DNA of 64,000 bases. Origin: Sphingobium nicotianae. Its GTDB lineage: Bacteria > Pseudomonadota > Alphaproteobacteria > Sphingomonadales > Sphingomonadaceae. Where the stretch lies: NCBI RefSeq assembly GCF_018603885.1, contig NZ_JAHGAW010000013.1, forward strand, positions 116,888-180,887, written 5' to 3'. A program made the translations under genes and the position numbers. This document shows positions 26,552 through 35,871 of this stretch, in pieces. The stretch's first letter is position 1, and each line of letters begins with the position of its first letter. The notes under the pieces were generated by a model that saw only the letters and a list, made by a program, of their open reading frames with translations, ran no database searches and was not told the DNA's origin.

Positions 26552-28282
26552 ATGAAAATCCGGGTGCAGGGCGGCAAACGCACTTTCAAGCGACGTGTAA
26601 CGGGTGCATTGGTGGTGGGATCGACGGGGCTGGTCAGCACCGTCGCGATTGCAGGTGGCATCGTGCTGTCGCTGTCATCGGGTTTCGATACAGGAGGTTC
26701 TGTCTTGAAATGGCTTGAACCGGCATTGTCCGTCCTGACGATCAGCACGCTCACCGCCGCCGGCCCGGCCACGTCGGGGGGCACTGCGCCGAGCGATACC
26801 ACGGTCGTCAAGACGGCCGGCGGAACCACGGGTTCGGGGTCCAAGTCCATGGAACTGGGCATCAACCTTAATCTCCCAGCCTATTATGCTCAAGAACGCA
26901 TGTTCGTAAATTTGGCGTCTGGCGGCGGCCGCAAGTTGATTAATACGTCCGGCCAATATGTCTCGGTGCCGGCGGACCGCATGGACGCCAATTATGACGT
27001 GATCCGGCTCGACCCGGGCGAGCGTATTGTGACCGGCCTTAGCATTCCGACCAAGGCCTATCGCGGTGTCACAGTCGATATCGTTTGCCGCTGGAAGGGC
27101 ACGATCACCAAGGCTGAGGTTTGGGGCCCGACCGTCCGGAATGCCAAATATGCAAAAAATTCGGCGACGTTCACTTGGGTTCCGGGCGCAACCCCGGTCA
27201 ACGCCAGCTTCTATTATTCAGGTATGTCCTCCAGCGATCCGCTGCGGGGCCTGGACTGCCGCGAAACCGACGCGAGCCCAACGGCGACGTTCGATCCAAC
27301 GTTCCTCGATAATGTCAAGCGCTACAGCACGGTGCGCTTCCTGAACTGGACCACGGCAGTCAACGATAACCGCGCCGTGACCTGGGCCACGCGCAACAAG
27401 CCCGGATCAGGCGCCTATAATGCGGCCGATGGCGTTGCGCTCGAATATATGATCCAGCTTGCCAACGAGACGCAGACCAATCCCTGGTTCAACATCCCGT
27501 GGAATGCCGATGCCGAATATGTCCGCAAGATGGCTGAGCTGGTGCGCGACACGCTCGATCCCAGGCTTAAAGCTCATGTCGAGGTGTCGAACGAAGTCTG
27601 GAACTGGCTCTTCCTCGTGACATCGCAAGCGCGGGACGAGGGCGTGGCAGCCAACATGTCGACCAACCCCGGCATCGGCGTGCTCTATCGCTATGCTCAA
27701 AAGACGGGCGAGGTGATGGACGTTTGGTCGTCGGTCTTTGCCGGCCAGATGCAGCGGATCGTGCGCATTGCAGCCACGCAGAACAACCCCGAGAATGTTC
27801 GGTTGATCATGCTTTGGAAGGATACATCGAAGAAAGTCGACGCCGTCGCGACGGCGCCTTACTTCGGCGGCACCCTCCCGGCTGGGCAGTTCACTACTGT
27901 TACGGCGCGCGACAACTTCTTTAACACTACTGCTCCCGCGAAGATTGATGAGACGATCGGAATCGCGAAGCAGGTGAAAGCGATGGCCGCTAATTATAAC
28001 CTTCGCTACATCGCTTACGAGGGGGGGCAACATTTTGTGAGCAGCGACGTGGATCAGCTCAAGTTGATCCAGCGGGATCCGCGGATGGGCAAGATGTACA
28101 CCCGCTATCTCACGGCCTGGCAGTCCCAGATTGGCGATCTGCTGACGCTCTTCCAGGATGTCGGTCCGGTCAGTAGCTATGGCGCGTGGGGCGCGCAGGA
28201 ATATGCCGGCCAGCCGCTGAGCGAGGCGCCCAAGGCGAATGCGATCGACCTCTTCCGCAAATCCTACCTCGCTCGCAAATAA
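26552..28282 (+). CDS. Membrane-anchored glycoside hydrolase-like protein closing the EPS cluster
   Basis: This 576-residue protein has a basic N-terminus, one hydrophobic anchor (residues about 16-42) and a Ser/Thr/Gly-rich linker (about 70-100). A beta-sandwich-like segment follows (about 130-230), then a probable TIM barrel. Two candidate catalytic acids stand out: E348 in EVSNEVWNW, with the Asn-Glu pair of clan GH-A acid/bases, and E490 in YEGGQH, placed like the nucleophile after the seventh strand. The 142-residue spacing fits such barrels. Its place after the polymerase suggests it trims or modifies the EPS. The ATG at 26552 has GGGAG eight bases upstream. I cannot assign a GH family. 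Confidence 0.65.
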   Translation: MKIRVQGGKRTFKRRVTGALVVGSTGLVSTVAIAGGIVLSLSSGFDTGGSVLKWLEPALSVLTISTLTAAGPATSGGTAPSDTTVVKTAGGTTGSGSKSMELGINLNLPAYYAQERMFVNLASGGGRKLINTSGQYVSVPADRMDANYDVIRLDPGERIVTGLSIPTKAYRGVTVDIVCRWKGTITKAEVWGPTVRNAKYAKNSATFTWVPGATPVNASFYYSGMSSSDPLRGLDCRETDASPTATFDPTFLDNVKRYSTVRFLNWTTAVNDNRAVTWATRNKPGSGAYNAADGVALEYMIQLANETQTNPWFNIPWNADAEYVRKMAELVRDTLDPRLKAHVEVSNEVWNWLFLVTSQARDEGVAANMSTNPGIGVLYRYAQKTGEVMDVWSSVFAGQMQRIVRIAATQNNPENVRLIMLWKDTSKKVDAVATAPYFGGTLPAGQFTTVTARDNFFNTTAPAKIDETIGIAKQVKAMAANYNLRYIAYEGGQHFVSSDVDQLKLIQRDPRMGKMYTRYLTAWQSQIGDLLTLFQDVGPVSSYGAWGAQEYAGQPLSEAPKANAIDLFRKSYLARK

Positions 28283-28302
28283 GCGATCACCAAACGATAG
28301 AA

Positions 28303-28336
28303 AAAGCGGGCTCATCCTTGCGGATGGGCCCGCTTT
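28303..28336. terminator. Strong bidirectional terminator at the end of the EPS cluster
   Basis: AAAGCGGGCTCATCC (28303-28317) pairs with GGATGGGCCCGCTTT (28322-28336) with one wobble and the loop TTGC. The stem is A-rich at its 5' base and T-rich at its 3' base. It lies between the GH-like gene and the convergent TonB receptor gene. Confidence 0.85.
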
Positions 28337-28344
28337 GTCGTTCT

Positions 28345-30492
28345 CTACAGATCGATCGCGACCGTGACGCGAATATCCCGCCCTGGAAGTGGCGCATAAT
28401 CCTTGAGCAGGCTCGCAGCGCGCCGCGCCGTGACGTCGAAGATATTGTTGGCCGACAAGGTGAGCGACAGGCGATTGGACAGCATCGCAGGCTTCCATCC
28501 AAGCGACGCATTGACCAGCGTGAAGGCCGGGGTCGCTGTTTCGAGACCGCTCACCCGGTTCTGCGCGAAATCATGCTCGGCTTCGAGGCGGGCGTTCCAG
28601 TGCGGATTCTCCAATGCTGCCCCGCCCAGCAGGCGCAGCGGTGGGATGCGCGGCACCGGTGCGCCGCCCTTCAGCGTGGCGCGGGTGACATCGGCCAGTC
28701 CATCAAAGTTGAGCTTGGTGTCGCCGAATTTCGCAGCCGTCCATTCACCTTCCACTTCCGCGCCATAATATTCCGCGCCGGTCTGCTGATAGGCGAAGCA
28801 GGGAAAGTCGAGCGGGTTGCCGTGATTGGCGGCGAGACAGGCGGCATCGGGGACGATGCTGTCATAGATGAAGCGATCGAACTTGTTGTAGTAGAGCGAG
28901 ACGGTCAGGTGATAATCCCGGCCGCGCCCATGCAGATTGCCCTCGACGCCCCAGCCGCGCTCGCTCTTGAAATTGGGATCGCCAAGCTCGAAGGCCTGCG
29001 TACCGGCATGATTGCCGCGCGCAAACAGTTCGTCCGCGGTCGGCGCCCGCTCGGTGCGCGAGACGCTGAGGCCAGCGCGCCAGTCCGGTGTGATCGCGTA
29101 GCTGAGGCCAAGCGAGCCGGAGAGCGTATCGAACTTGCGGTCCGTGTCGGGGATCCCGAGAAGCGAATCGGCGGTCGCGAAGAGATGATTATGCTCGAAA
29201 CGTCCGCCCGCCTCGAAGCGCACGTCGCCGAGATCCAGAGATTGGAGCGTGAAGAGGCCATAGGTTTCCGAATCGACGTCCGGCAGGAATTTCTCGTCGC
29301 CCACGATGCTGGTCTTGCGCAGCACCATCTGGCCGCCGAAGGCGCCGTCCCATCCGCCGCGGCGCGCCTGCACCAGTTCGAGCCGCGCTTCCATACCCTG
29401 CGCGAAGAAGCTGGTGCCAACGCTGCCATCCTGCTCGATCTCGTCATGATGATAATCGGCCCAGCCGGCGCGCAGCTTGATCTCGTCCAGGAACTTGCCA
29501 TCGACAGGGACAGAGGCGCGCAGGTCGGCGCGGGTCTGGTCCATGCGGATGCGGGTATGCTCGGAGGTGCCACCCGGGTCCGTGGAGTAGCGGACCGGCA
29601 CGCCGTAGAAATTGTGGAGCTGCGAGACCGAGGCACCGATCGAGCCGCCGCTGCCGACATAGGCGAAGCCGCCGCCATAGGACCAGCCCTCGCTCGCCGT
29701 ATTCGGCACGCGGTCCTTGAGATCGGCCAGCGCCGCAATCTTGGGATCGCCGCTCGCCCGTGCCGCGTCGCGCACGGCTGGCGCCAGGACGAAGTCGCCG
29801 ACCCGCATGTCGCTGGTCCTGGTATAGGTGCCGTCCGCGTGAAGCACGAAGCCGCCGCCGACAGACACGTCGGTCTTGCCGGCGAGTGAACGCTCCTCGG
29901 CCGCACTGCCATAAGTGCCGGTTGCCTGAACGTCATAGCCGTTGGGCGGTATCCGCGTCGGGATGCGGCTGTCGATCACATTGACCACGCCGCCGACCGC
30001 CGACGAGCCGTAAAGCAAGGCGGCCGGTCCATGCAGCACCTCGATGCGGTCGGCGAGCAGCGGATTGATTGCGACGGCATGATCGGCCGAGGTCGCCGAG
30101 ACGTCGAAGCTGCCGATGCCATCGGTGAGCAGCCGGATGCGATCGCCTGAGAAGCCGCGCAGGATCGGCCGCGAGGCATTGGGACCGAAGGAGGTGGCCG
30201 AAACGCCGGGCTGGCGGGCCAGTGTCTCACCCAGGTTGGGCCGCATGTCGCGCACGAGTGCTTCTGCGGTCAGGACAGACGTACCACCCAATATATCGAT
30301 ATGGCTGCGCGGGATGATCGCCGTAACGACGATGTCTTCGGGATGATCCTGGTCATGACCATGCTGCGTGCCGGTGTCCGGAGGCGGATTTTCCTCGGTC
30401 TGGGCATGCGCGGGCAGCGCCGGGATGCCAAAAAGGATAGCGGGCAGGGCGGCGGAGCGCAGGAACTGCGCGAGGCGGGATGCGTTGTTCAT
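28345..30492 (-). CDS. TonB-dependent outer-membrane receptor, possibly for a metal
   Basis: This 715-residue receptor has a signal peptide (ending ALPAHAQ), a His-rich segment before the plug (HGHDQDH), a TonB-box-like DIVVTAIIP and the plug domain. A 22-strand barrel follows, ending in DIRVTVAIDL with a large loop containing two Cys (near ACLAANHGNPLDFPC). The His-rich leader, paired loop cysteines and overall length resemble ZnuD-type zinc receptors, so zinc or a similar metal is an inferred substrate. The ATG at 30492 is preferred over an upstream TTG. It is a single gene, and a Zur-box-like dyad overlaps its start. Confidence 0.88.
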   Translation of the reverse strand: MNNASRLAQFLRSAALPAILFGIPALPAHAQTEENPPPDTGTQHGHDQDHPEDIVVTAIIPRSHIDILGGTSVLTAEALVRDMRPNLGETLARQPGVSATSFGPNASRPILRGFSGDRIRLLTDGIGSFDVSATSADHAVAINPLLADRIEVLHGPAALLYGSSAVGGVVNVIDSRIPTRIPPNGYDVQATGTYGSAAEERSLAGKTDVSVGGGFVLHADGTYTRTSDMRVGDFVLAPAVRDAARASGDPKIAALADLKDRVPNTASEGWSYGGGFAYVGSGGSIGASVSQLHNFYGVPVRYSTDPGGTSEHTRIRMDQTRADLRASVPVDGKFLDEIKLRAGWADYHHDEIEQDGSVGTSFFAQGMEARLELVQARRGGWDGAFGGQMVLRKTSIVGDEKFLPDVDSETYGLFTLQSLDLGDVRFEAGGRFEHNHLFATADSLLGIPDTDRKFDTLSGSLGLSYAITPDWRAGLSVSRTERAPTADELFARGNHAGTQAFELGDPNFKSERGWGVEGNLHGRGRDYHLTVSLYYNKFDRFIYDSIVPDAACLAANHGNPLDFPCFAYQQTGAEYYGAEVEGEWTAAKFGDTKLNFDGLADVTRATLKGGAPVPRIPPLRLLGGAALENPHWNARLEAEHDFAQNRVSGLETATPAFTLVNASLGWKPAMLSNRLSLTLSANNIFDVTARRAASLLKDYAPLPGRDIRVTVAIDL

Positions 30493-30504
30493 AATGATAT
30501 AACG
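30490..30504 (-). promoter_or_regulatory. Zur-box-like dyad overlapping the TonB receptor start
   Basis: On the plus strand CATAATGATATAACG matches ten of fifteen positions of the general Zur half-site dyad (TGTTATAATATAACA). The right half (ATATAAC) is complete and the left half is weak. It would block initiation if bound. This is a weak prediction based only on pattern. Confidence 0.3.
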
Positions 30505-30798
30505 TAACCAGATAGTTCTGCTGCGCAAGCGAAATGTTCACGTTTCGCCTGTCGCGGCGAACGGTTGACCGTCCGATGAATCGCGGACCAACACGGAAGC
30601 AGGGAAACGCGCACCGCGCGGCTCTTGCATGCTCTGTCTGAACGCCCCCTGACCGGCACGGCCGTATTCCGCTTGTTCGCGGTCGCCAGATCGTTCTTTA
30701 TCGTGAAGTGGGCGAACACATGGCCGCTGGCCGGATCCATCGCCTACAACATCGGGGCAGCACAATCAGGTTCCGTCACGCGACCGCGGTTGCTCCGT
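30505..30798. other. Gap between the TonB receptor and the M23 peptidase gene
   Basis: These 294 bases lie upstream of the receptor gene and downstream of the peptidase gene, both on the minus strand. A short inverted repeat GCGAAA-N8-TTTCGC lies at about 30528-30548. Frames here lack any recognisable protein. The promoter of the receptor must be here. Confidence 0.35.
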
Positions 30799-32397
30799 TC
30801 AGCGCGCGTGTGCCGCTCCGCCGCCTCCAGCATGCGCCGGATCTGCGCTCGCCGTCGCAACGGTCGGCGCTTTCACCAGCCCGACCGGGAGGCGCTTCAG
30901 ATCGGCGAGCCGCGCCTTGAACGCGTTCAGCGCCACGCCCGAGAGCTGGGCGGTCTGGGTGAACTTGATCGAGTTGGGATTGACCGTCGCGCCGTTGCGA
31001 TAGAGCTCATAGTGAAGATGCGGGCCGGTCGACAGGCCGGTCGAGCCGACATAGCCGATCACCTGGCCCCGCCGCACCGTCTGGCCGGCAGCGACCGCGA
31101 TGCGGCTCATATGGCCATAACCAGATCCGATGCCGCCGGCATGCTCGAGGCGGACATATTTGCCATGGCCGCCATGCCAGCCGGCATAGCTTACACGCCC
31201 GTCCGTCACCGCATAGATCGGCGTGCCATAAGCGACGGCGAGATCGAGCCCCGCATGCATGCGGGCATAGCCGAGCACGGGATGGAAGCGCATGCCGTAG
31301 CTGGAGCTGAGCCGCGCGCCGGAAACGGGGGCGGCAAGCACGCCTTTGCGCTCGCCGACGCCGGATGCCTCGAACCATTGCGGCCGGCCGCCCTGCTGCC
31401 ATTTGAGCATGTTGATCGCTTTGCCTGACGCGCGGTCCAGCCCGGCGAACAAAAGCTCGCCCGTTTCGCTCTCGCCCGTTGCGGCGCGGCGATGGGCGAC
31501 GACGATGTCGAAACTGTCGTCCGATCCGATCGAGCCGACATTGGTTTGGCCGGCCAGCACCTTGAGATAGGCCTGGATGGTCGAAGGCTCGGCGCCCGCC
31601 GCGCGGGCGGCGCGATACAGGCTCTCGCCGACACGACCGCGGATGCGCAGCGGCGTATTGTCGACGGCGATGGGGATGCGCTTCAGGCCCAAGGCGCCAT
31701 TTTCGCGCGTGATTTCCAGCGCCAGCTCCAGCTTGGCGCGTACGGCGAGGCGCTCCAGCGGGCGCGCGACATTGCGATTTGGACGGCGGCCCAGGATCAT
31801 GCGCACGCGCGTGCCCGCCGCGATCGAATCCGGATCGACCGCGCCGGCGATCAGACTGAGAACTGTGGCCGCATCCCGTGCGCTCACGCCAGAGCGCGAG
31901 AGACTGTGCGAGAAACTGTCCCCGGTGCCGAGGGCTGTATCAAGCTCGATCTGCGGGCGCTCGGGCGTCTCTGCGAGGGGGGCGACCGCGTCGGTCGGCC
32001 CCATGCGCAGGCCGCTGTCGCCGCCCAGCGCCGAGGCGCTGATCATCTGCGAGCGATATTGATCGAGGTGGCTGGTTTCGAGCGCCGGAGGGATGGCGCC
32101 GGGAATGGTCGTCGCGCCGGGCGCCAGCATGATCGCGGTGCCGCATAAGCCGAGGCAGGTGAAGAGGCCCCGCCACCAGGTGCGGCTGCCGATATGATGG
32201 CCAAGATCGGGCGCGAGATCGACATGCCGCGCCCATTCGCCGACGCGCTCGCGCCAGGTGGCGGGAGGCGCTGCCACGGTCGGACGTGAACCGAACGTCG
32301 GCACTGGGCTATTCAGCCACAATGTGCCTGCACCTGCTCCCTGGTTCGGGCTCAACTCGATCTTCTGAAACACTTGGGTTTTGCCCCCGAAGGCCAT
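30799..32397 (-). CDS. M23-family peptidoglycan metallopeptidase with N-terminal anchor
   Basis: This 532-residue protein has an N-terminal cytoplasmic stretch and one membrane segment (residues about 78-95). A LysM/OapA-like middle (about 150-310) comes before a C-terminal M23 endopeptidase domain. The zinc motifs are visible: HPVLGYARMHAGLDLAV gives the first His and the Asp, and GPHLHYELYR gives the HxH. It should cleave peptide cross-links in the murein. It is unlinked to the neighbouring receptor except by orientation. Confidence 0.9.
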   Translation of the reverse strand: MAFGGKTQVFQKIELSPNQGAGAGTLWLNSPVPTFGSRPTVAAPPATWRERVGEWARHVDLAPDLGHHIGSRTWWRGLFTCLGLCGTAIMLAPGATTIPGAIPPALETSHLDQYRSQMISASALGGDSGLRMGPTDAVAPLAETPERPQIELDTALGTGDSFSHSLSRSGVSARDAATVLSLIAGAVDPDSIAAGTRVRMILGRRPNRNVARPLERLAVRAKLELALEITRENGALGLKRIPIAVDNTPLRIRGRVGESLYRAARAAGAEPSTIQAYLKVLAGQTNVGSIGSDDSFDIVVAHRRAATGESETGELLFAGLDRASGKAINMLKWQQGGRPQWFEASGVGERKGVLAAPVSGARLSSSYGMRFHPVLGYARMHAGLDLAVAYGTPIYAVTDGRVSYAGWHGGHGKYVRLEHAGGIGSGYGHMSRIAVAAGQTVRRGQVIGYVGSTGLSTGPHLHYELYRNGATVNPNSIKFTQTAQLSGVALNAFKARLADLKRLPVGLVKAPTVATASADPAHAGGGGAAHAR

Positions 32398-32608
32398 TGC
32401 TTCGCACGGCCGATCGTCGCGTCGTGCCGGCCTTGGCGTGATTGTTTGTGAAATGAATTGGTTAAAGTCAAACTAACAGGGGTCAAGCGGAGTCAGTGCT
32501 GCGGTGAGACGTGTGCCATGATCGATCGAATGCGGCACCGGTGGGAAAATAACGTCGCCCTGTGCATTGCGGCTTGTCCCGTGCGCCGCGTCACTCCATG
32601 TCTGGCGC

Positions 32609-35416
32609 ATGCCGAGCCACGCTTCCGCCGCTCAGAAGGCCGTGCTCGGGCCCACCAATACCGGCAAGACGCATCTCGCGATTGAGCGGATGTGCGGGCA
32701 TTCAAGCGGGCTGATGGGTTTCCCGCTGCGCCTCCTGGCGCGTGAGGTCTATGATCGGGTGGCGCGGATCAAGGGTGCCGATCAAGTCGCGCTGCTGACC
32801 GGAGAGGAGCGCATCGCGCCGCCCAATGCGCGCTATGTGATGGCAACGGCCGAGGCTATGCCGGTGCGCGGCGGCTTTGGCTCGTTCAAGGATTTCGCGT
32901 TCGTCGGGGTAGACGAAATTCAGCTCGCTGCCGATCCCGAGCGCGGCCATATCTTTACCGATCGCATGCTGCATGCGCGCGGGCGCGAGGAGACGATGCT
33001 GCTCGGTTCGGCCAGCATGGCGCCGCTCGTCCGCGCTCTGCTGCCGGACGCGGAGATCGTCACGCGGCCGCGCTTCTCCACCCTGCGCTATGCGGGATCG
33101 GCCAAGCTCTCGCGCCTGCCCAAGCGCTCGGCGATCGTCGCCTTCTCGGTCGAGGAGGTTTATCGCGTCGCCGAGCAGCTGCGCCGGCATCGCGGCGGCG
33201 CGGCGGTCGTCATGGGCGCGCTCAGCCCGGCGACACGCAATGCCCAGGTCGCGATGTTCGAGGCGGGCGAGGTTGATTATCTGGTCGCGACGGATGCGAT
33301 CGGCATGGGTCTCAACCTCAATGTCGATCATGTCGCCTTCGCGTCGCTGCGCAAGTTTGATGGACAGCGCACGCGCCGGCTGACGGTGGCCGAGATGGCC
33401 CAGATCGCCGGCCGCGCCGGACGCCATCAGCGCGACGGCACCTTTGGCGACATCGGCGCTTCGGACGGTCCGCCCGCCTTCACCGCCGAGGAAGTCGAGC
33501 GGATCGAGGAGCATCGCTTCGACAAAATCGACCAGATCTTCTGGCGCGAGGCCGATCTGCCGATGGAGGATGTGGACACGCTCATCGAGGCGCTGGAGGA
33601 GCGGCCTGATCGGCCCGGCCTGCGTGCCGCGCCAGAGGCGATCGATCTGGCCGTGCTCAAATATCTCGCCGACCTGCCCGACGTGCGCGCGCGAGCGCGA
33701 GGCAAGATCCAGGTCGCGCGGCTTTGGGCGGCCTGCTCCGTGCCGGATTTCCAGAAGCTCGGCCTTGAGCACCACGCCCGCACGATTCATCGCCTCTGGA
33801 CCTGGCTCAGCCAGGGCAATGGCCATATCCCGCAGGACTGGTTCGCGGGCCAGCTCGCCCGGCTCGACAATGTCCAGGGCGATGTCGACGCGCTGGCGGG
33901 GCGAATCGCGGCGGTGCGAATCTGGGCCTATGTCGCGCAGCGCGACGACTGGCTTGCCCAGCCGGTCGAGATGGCGGCGCGCGCCCGCGCGCTGGAGGAT
34001 CGCCTGTCCGATGCGCTGCACGGCGCCTTGCGCCAGCGTTTCGTCGATCGGCGAGCATCGGCTCTGCTGCGCCGAAATGGGGACAATGATGCATTTTTGT
34101 CAGTGGACGTGGACAGCGCGGGCAATGTAACAGTGGACGGACACAAGATCGGGACGATGCGAGGCTTTCGCTTCGCCGTCGATCCTGCAGCAAGGGCGAG
34201 TGAGAGGCGGTTGTTGCTGGCCGCTGCGCAACGGAGACTGGGTGCACATTTGAACGAGATGGCACAGGCATTGCTGGCGGTGGACGACAAGGCGTTCACC
34301 CTCGCCAGCCAGCCCGGCGGTGATGCGCAAATCATCTGGAACGGGCACCCGGTTGCAACGCTCAAGGCGGGGCAGCGTCTGCTCGGGCCCGAGATGCAGC
34401 TCGATTCCGGCCTGTCTGCCCTCGCGCCGGAGGTGCAGCAAGGGGTTCGTGACCGGCTCAGCCTCTGGATCAGGGGACAGCTGGATCGACATATTCCTGC
34501 CCTGCTCAAGATGGAAGCCGGGGCGACCGACCCTGAGGTGCCGCCGCCGGTGCGCGCGGTTTTGGCGCAACTCGCCGACGCCGGCGGGATCATGCCGCGC
34601 ATCGCGCTGGATGAGGCGCTTGGTCAGGTTGCCAAGGATGACCGTGCGCATCTGCGCAAGGCCGGCGTCGTCATCGGCGTCATGGATCTCTATCATCCCG
34701 GCCTGATGAAACCTGCTGCCGCGCAGTGGCGCATGGCGCTGCTTGCGCTCAAGCAGAGTACGCCGCTTGTCGCGTTGCCGGCGGCCGGCGCGGTGCTGCT
34801 CCCGGCGGGCGAGGAACTGGACGAGACCGGCGCGGGGATCGCGGGCTTCCGCAAGCTTGGCGACGCCTGGCTGCGCATCGACATGGTCGAACGGCTCGCG
34901 CGCGGTGCGCATGAGGCGATCGCGGCGGGCAAGCCCTATGGCGCTGACGATCCGACCATCGTCTCGATCGGCCTTAATGAGGCGAGCTTCCTCGATCTCA
35001 TGCGCCAGGCCGGGTTCCGCCCCGTGCCGGACGCTGCTGAAGGCGCGCCCAACTGGAGTTTCCGGGGTCGTCCCAAGGTGCGGCCGCCGCGCCCGGCGGG
35101 CGATCAGCGCCGGCGTAGGCCAAACGACCAGCCACGTGGCGAGCAGCCTCGGGAAAGGCAGGCGCGCGATCGTCCGCAGCGCACCGATCGGCCGGATCGC
35201 AACCAGGTCCAGCGGCCCGATGGGGAGCGTCCACGCGACGACCGCAAGGGTAAGGGGCCGCGCCAGAATGATGGTCAGGGCCCGCGTGGCCGGCCGCAGG
35301 ACCGCGGCAAGGATCGGGACCGAGGCAATGATCGCGGGCCGCGCGAGCCGCGCCAGATCGTCGCGACCGGCAAGGCGCTCGCCGGGCTCGGCGCCCTGTT
35401 CGGCCGGGAGGAATAA
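32609..35416 (+). CDS. SUV3-like DExH helicase
   Basis: This 935-residue helicase resembles the mitochondrial degradosome helicase SUV3. Motif I is LGPTNTGKTH (residues 13-22) and motif II is DEIQ in FVGVDEIQLAADPERGH. Motif V/VI lies in ATDAIGMGLNL and QIAGRAGRH. A long C-terminal region follows, with a very polar tail rich in Arg, Asp, Pro, Gln and Gly (about residues 840-925). It probably unwinds RNA during decay. The frame is open upstream from a TTG at 32567, but the ATG at 32609 gives the usual N-terminus. An S4 protein gene follows 26 bases later, a pairing common in alphaproteobacteria. Confidence 0.9.
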   Translation: MPSHASAAQKAVLGPTNTGKTHLAIERMCGHSSGLMGFPLRLLAREVYDRVARIKGADQVALLTGEERIAPPNARYVMATAEAMPVRGGFGSFKDFAFVGVDEIQLAADPERGHIFTDRMLHARGREETMLLGSASMAPLVRALLPDAEIVTRPRFSTLRYAGSAKLSRLPKRSAIVAFSVEEVYRVAEQLRRHRGGAAVVMGALSPATRNAQVAMFEAGEVDYLVATDAIGMGLNLNVDHVAFASLRKFDGQRTRRLTVAEMAQIAGRAGRHQRDGTFGDIGASDGPPAFTAEEVERIEEHRFDKIDQIFWREADLPMEDVDTLIEALEERPDRPGLRAAPEAIDLAVLKYLADLPDVRARARGKIQVARLWAACSVPDFQKLGLEHHARTIHRLWTWLSQGNGHIPQDWFAGQLARLDNVQGDVDALAGRIAAVRIWAYVAQRDDWLAQPVEMAARARALEDRLSDALHGALRQRFVDRRASALLRRNGDNDAFLSVDVDSAGNVTVDGHKIGTMRGFRFAVDPAARASERRLLLAAAQRRLGAHLNEMAQALLAVDDKAFTLASQPGGDAQIIWNGHPVATLKAGQRLLGPEMQLDSGLSALAPEVQQGVRDRLSLWIRGQLDRHIPALLKMEAGATDPEVPPPVRAVLAQLADAGGIMPRIALDEALGQVAKDDRAHLRKAGVVIGVMDLYHPGLMKPAAAQWRMALLALKQSTPLVALPAAGAVLLPAGEELDETGAGIAGFRKLGDAWLRIDMVERLARGAHEAIAAGKPYGADDPTIVSIGLNEASFLDLMRQAGFRPVPDAAEGAPNWSFRGRPKVRPPRPAGDQRRRRPNDQPRGEQPRERQARDRPQRTDRPDRNQVQRPDGERPRDDRKGKGPRQNDGQGPRGRPQDRGKDRDRGNDRGPREPRQIVATGKALAGLGALFGREE

Positions 35417-35442
35417 CGCTGTCGGCGCAGGGCGGGGCGGCG

Positions 35443-35742
35443 GTGTCCGGCCACGGACCGAGCTTGCGGCTCGATAAATATCTCTGGTTCGTGCGGCTCG
35501 CGCCCAACCGGTCGAGCGCGCAAGCGCTTGCCGAGCGCGGCATCGTCCGGCTGAACGGCCGCCGCATCGAGCGTGCGCATGCTCCGGTGCGGATCGGCGA
35601 TCTCATCACCTTCCCGCACGCAAACGTCATCCGTGTGATCCGCGTCGAGAAGCTGCCTGACCGGCGCGGGCCGGCCGCCGAGGCACAGCTTTGCTACAGC
35701 GCGATCACGCCGGGGCAGATCGTGGACGACGCTGGGGGCTGA
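35443..35742 (+). CDS. S4-domain RNA-binding protein (Hsp15-like)
   Basis: This 99-residue protein is an S4 domain (LRLDKYLWFVRLAPNRSSAQ, then LAERGIVRLNGRRIERAHAPVRIGDLITF), as in Hsp15, which binds stalled 50S subunits. It starts with GTG at 35443 behind GGCGGGGCGG. It is 26 bases downstream of the SUV3-like helicase, so the two RNA-related genes are probably co-transcribed. Confidence 0.9.
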   Translation: MSGHGPSLRLDKYLWFVRLAPNRSSAQALAERGIVRLNGRRIERAHAPVRIGDLITFPHANVIRVIRVEKLPDRRGPAAEAQLCYSAITPGQIVDDAGG

Positions 35743-35810
35743 CCGCTTCGCCCCCTGCGAGAGCGCAAGCAGCGCAAAGCTGATCTAAGGTCCGCCCAAG
35801 CCCTTGCCTG

Positions 35811-35839
35811 TTGACGCTCGCTTTGCTCGGGCATATCGC
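35811..35839 (+). promoter_or_regulatory. Candidate sigma-70-type promoter of fdxA
   Basis: TTGACG (35811-35816) and TATCGC (35834-35839) are separated by 17 bases and lie about 33 bases before the fdxA ATG. The -35 matches 5 of 6 and the -10 is only moderate. Confidence 0.45.
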
Positions 35840-35871
35840 GATCGCAATTACGGGAAACAGGGAAGCCTAAC

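Noticed and set aside
30489..30740. 83-codon minus-strand ORF upstream of the TonB receptor
   Set aside because: It covers the receptor's promoter and start, lacks a ribosome site and has no recognisable feature.
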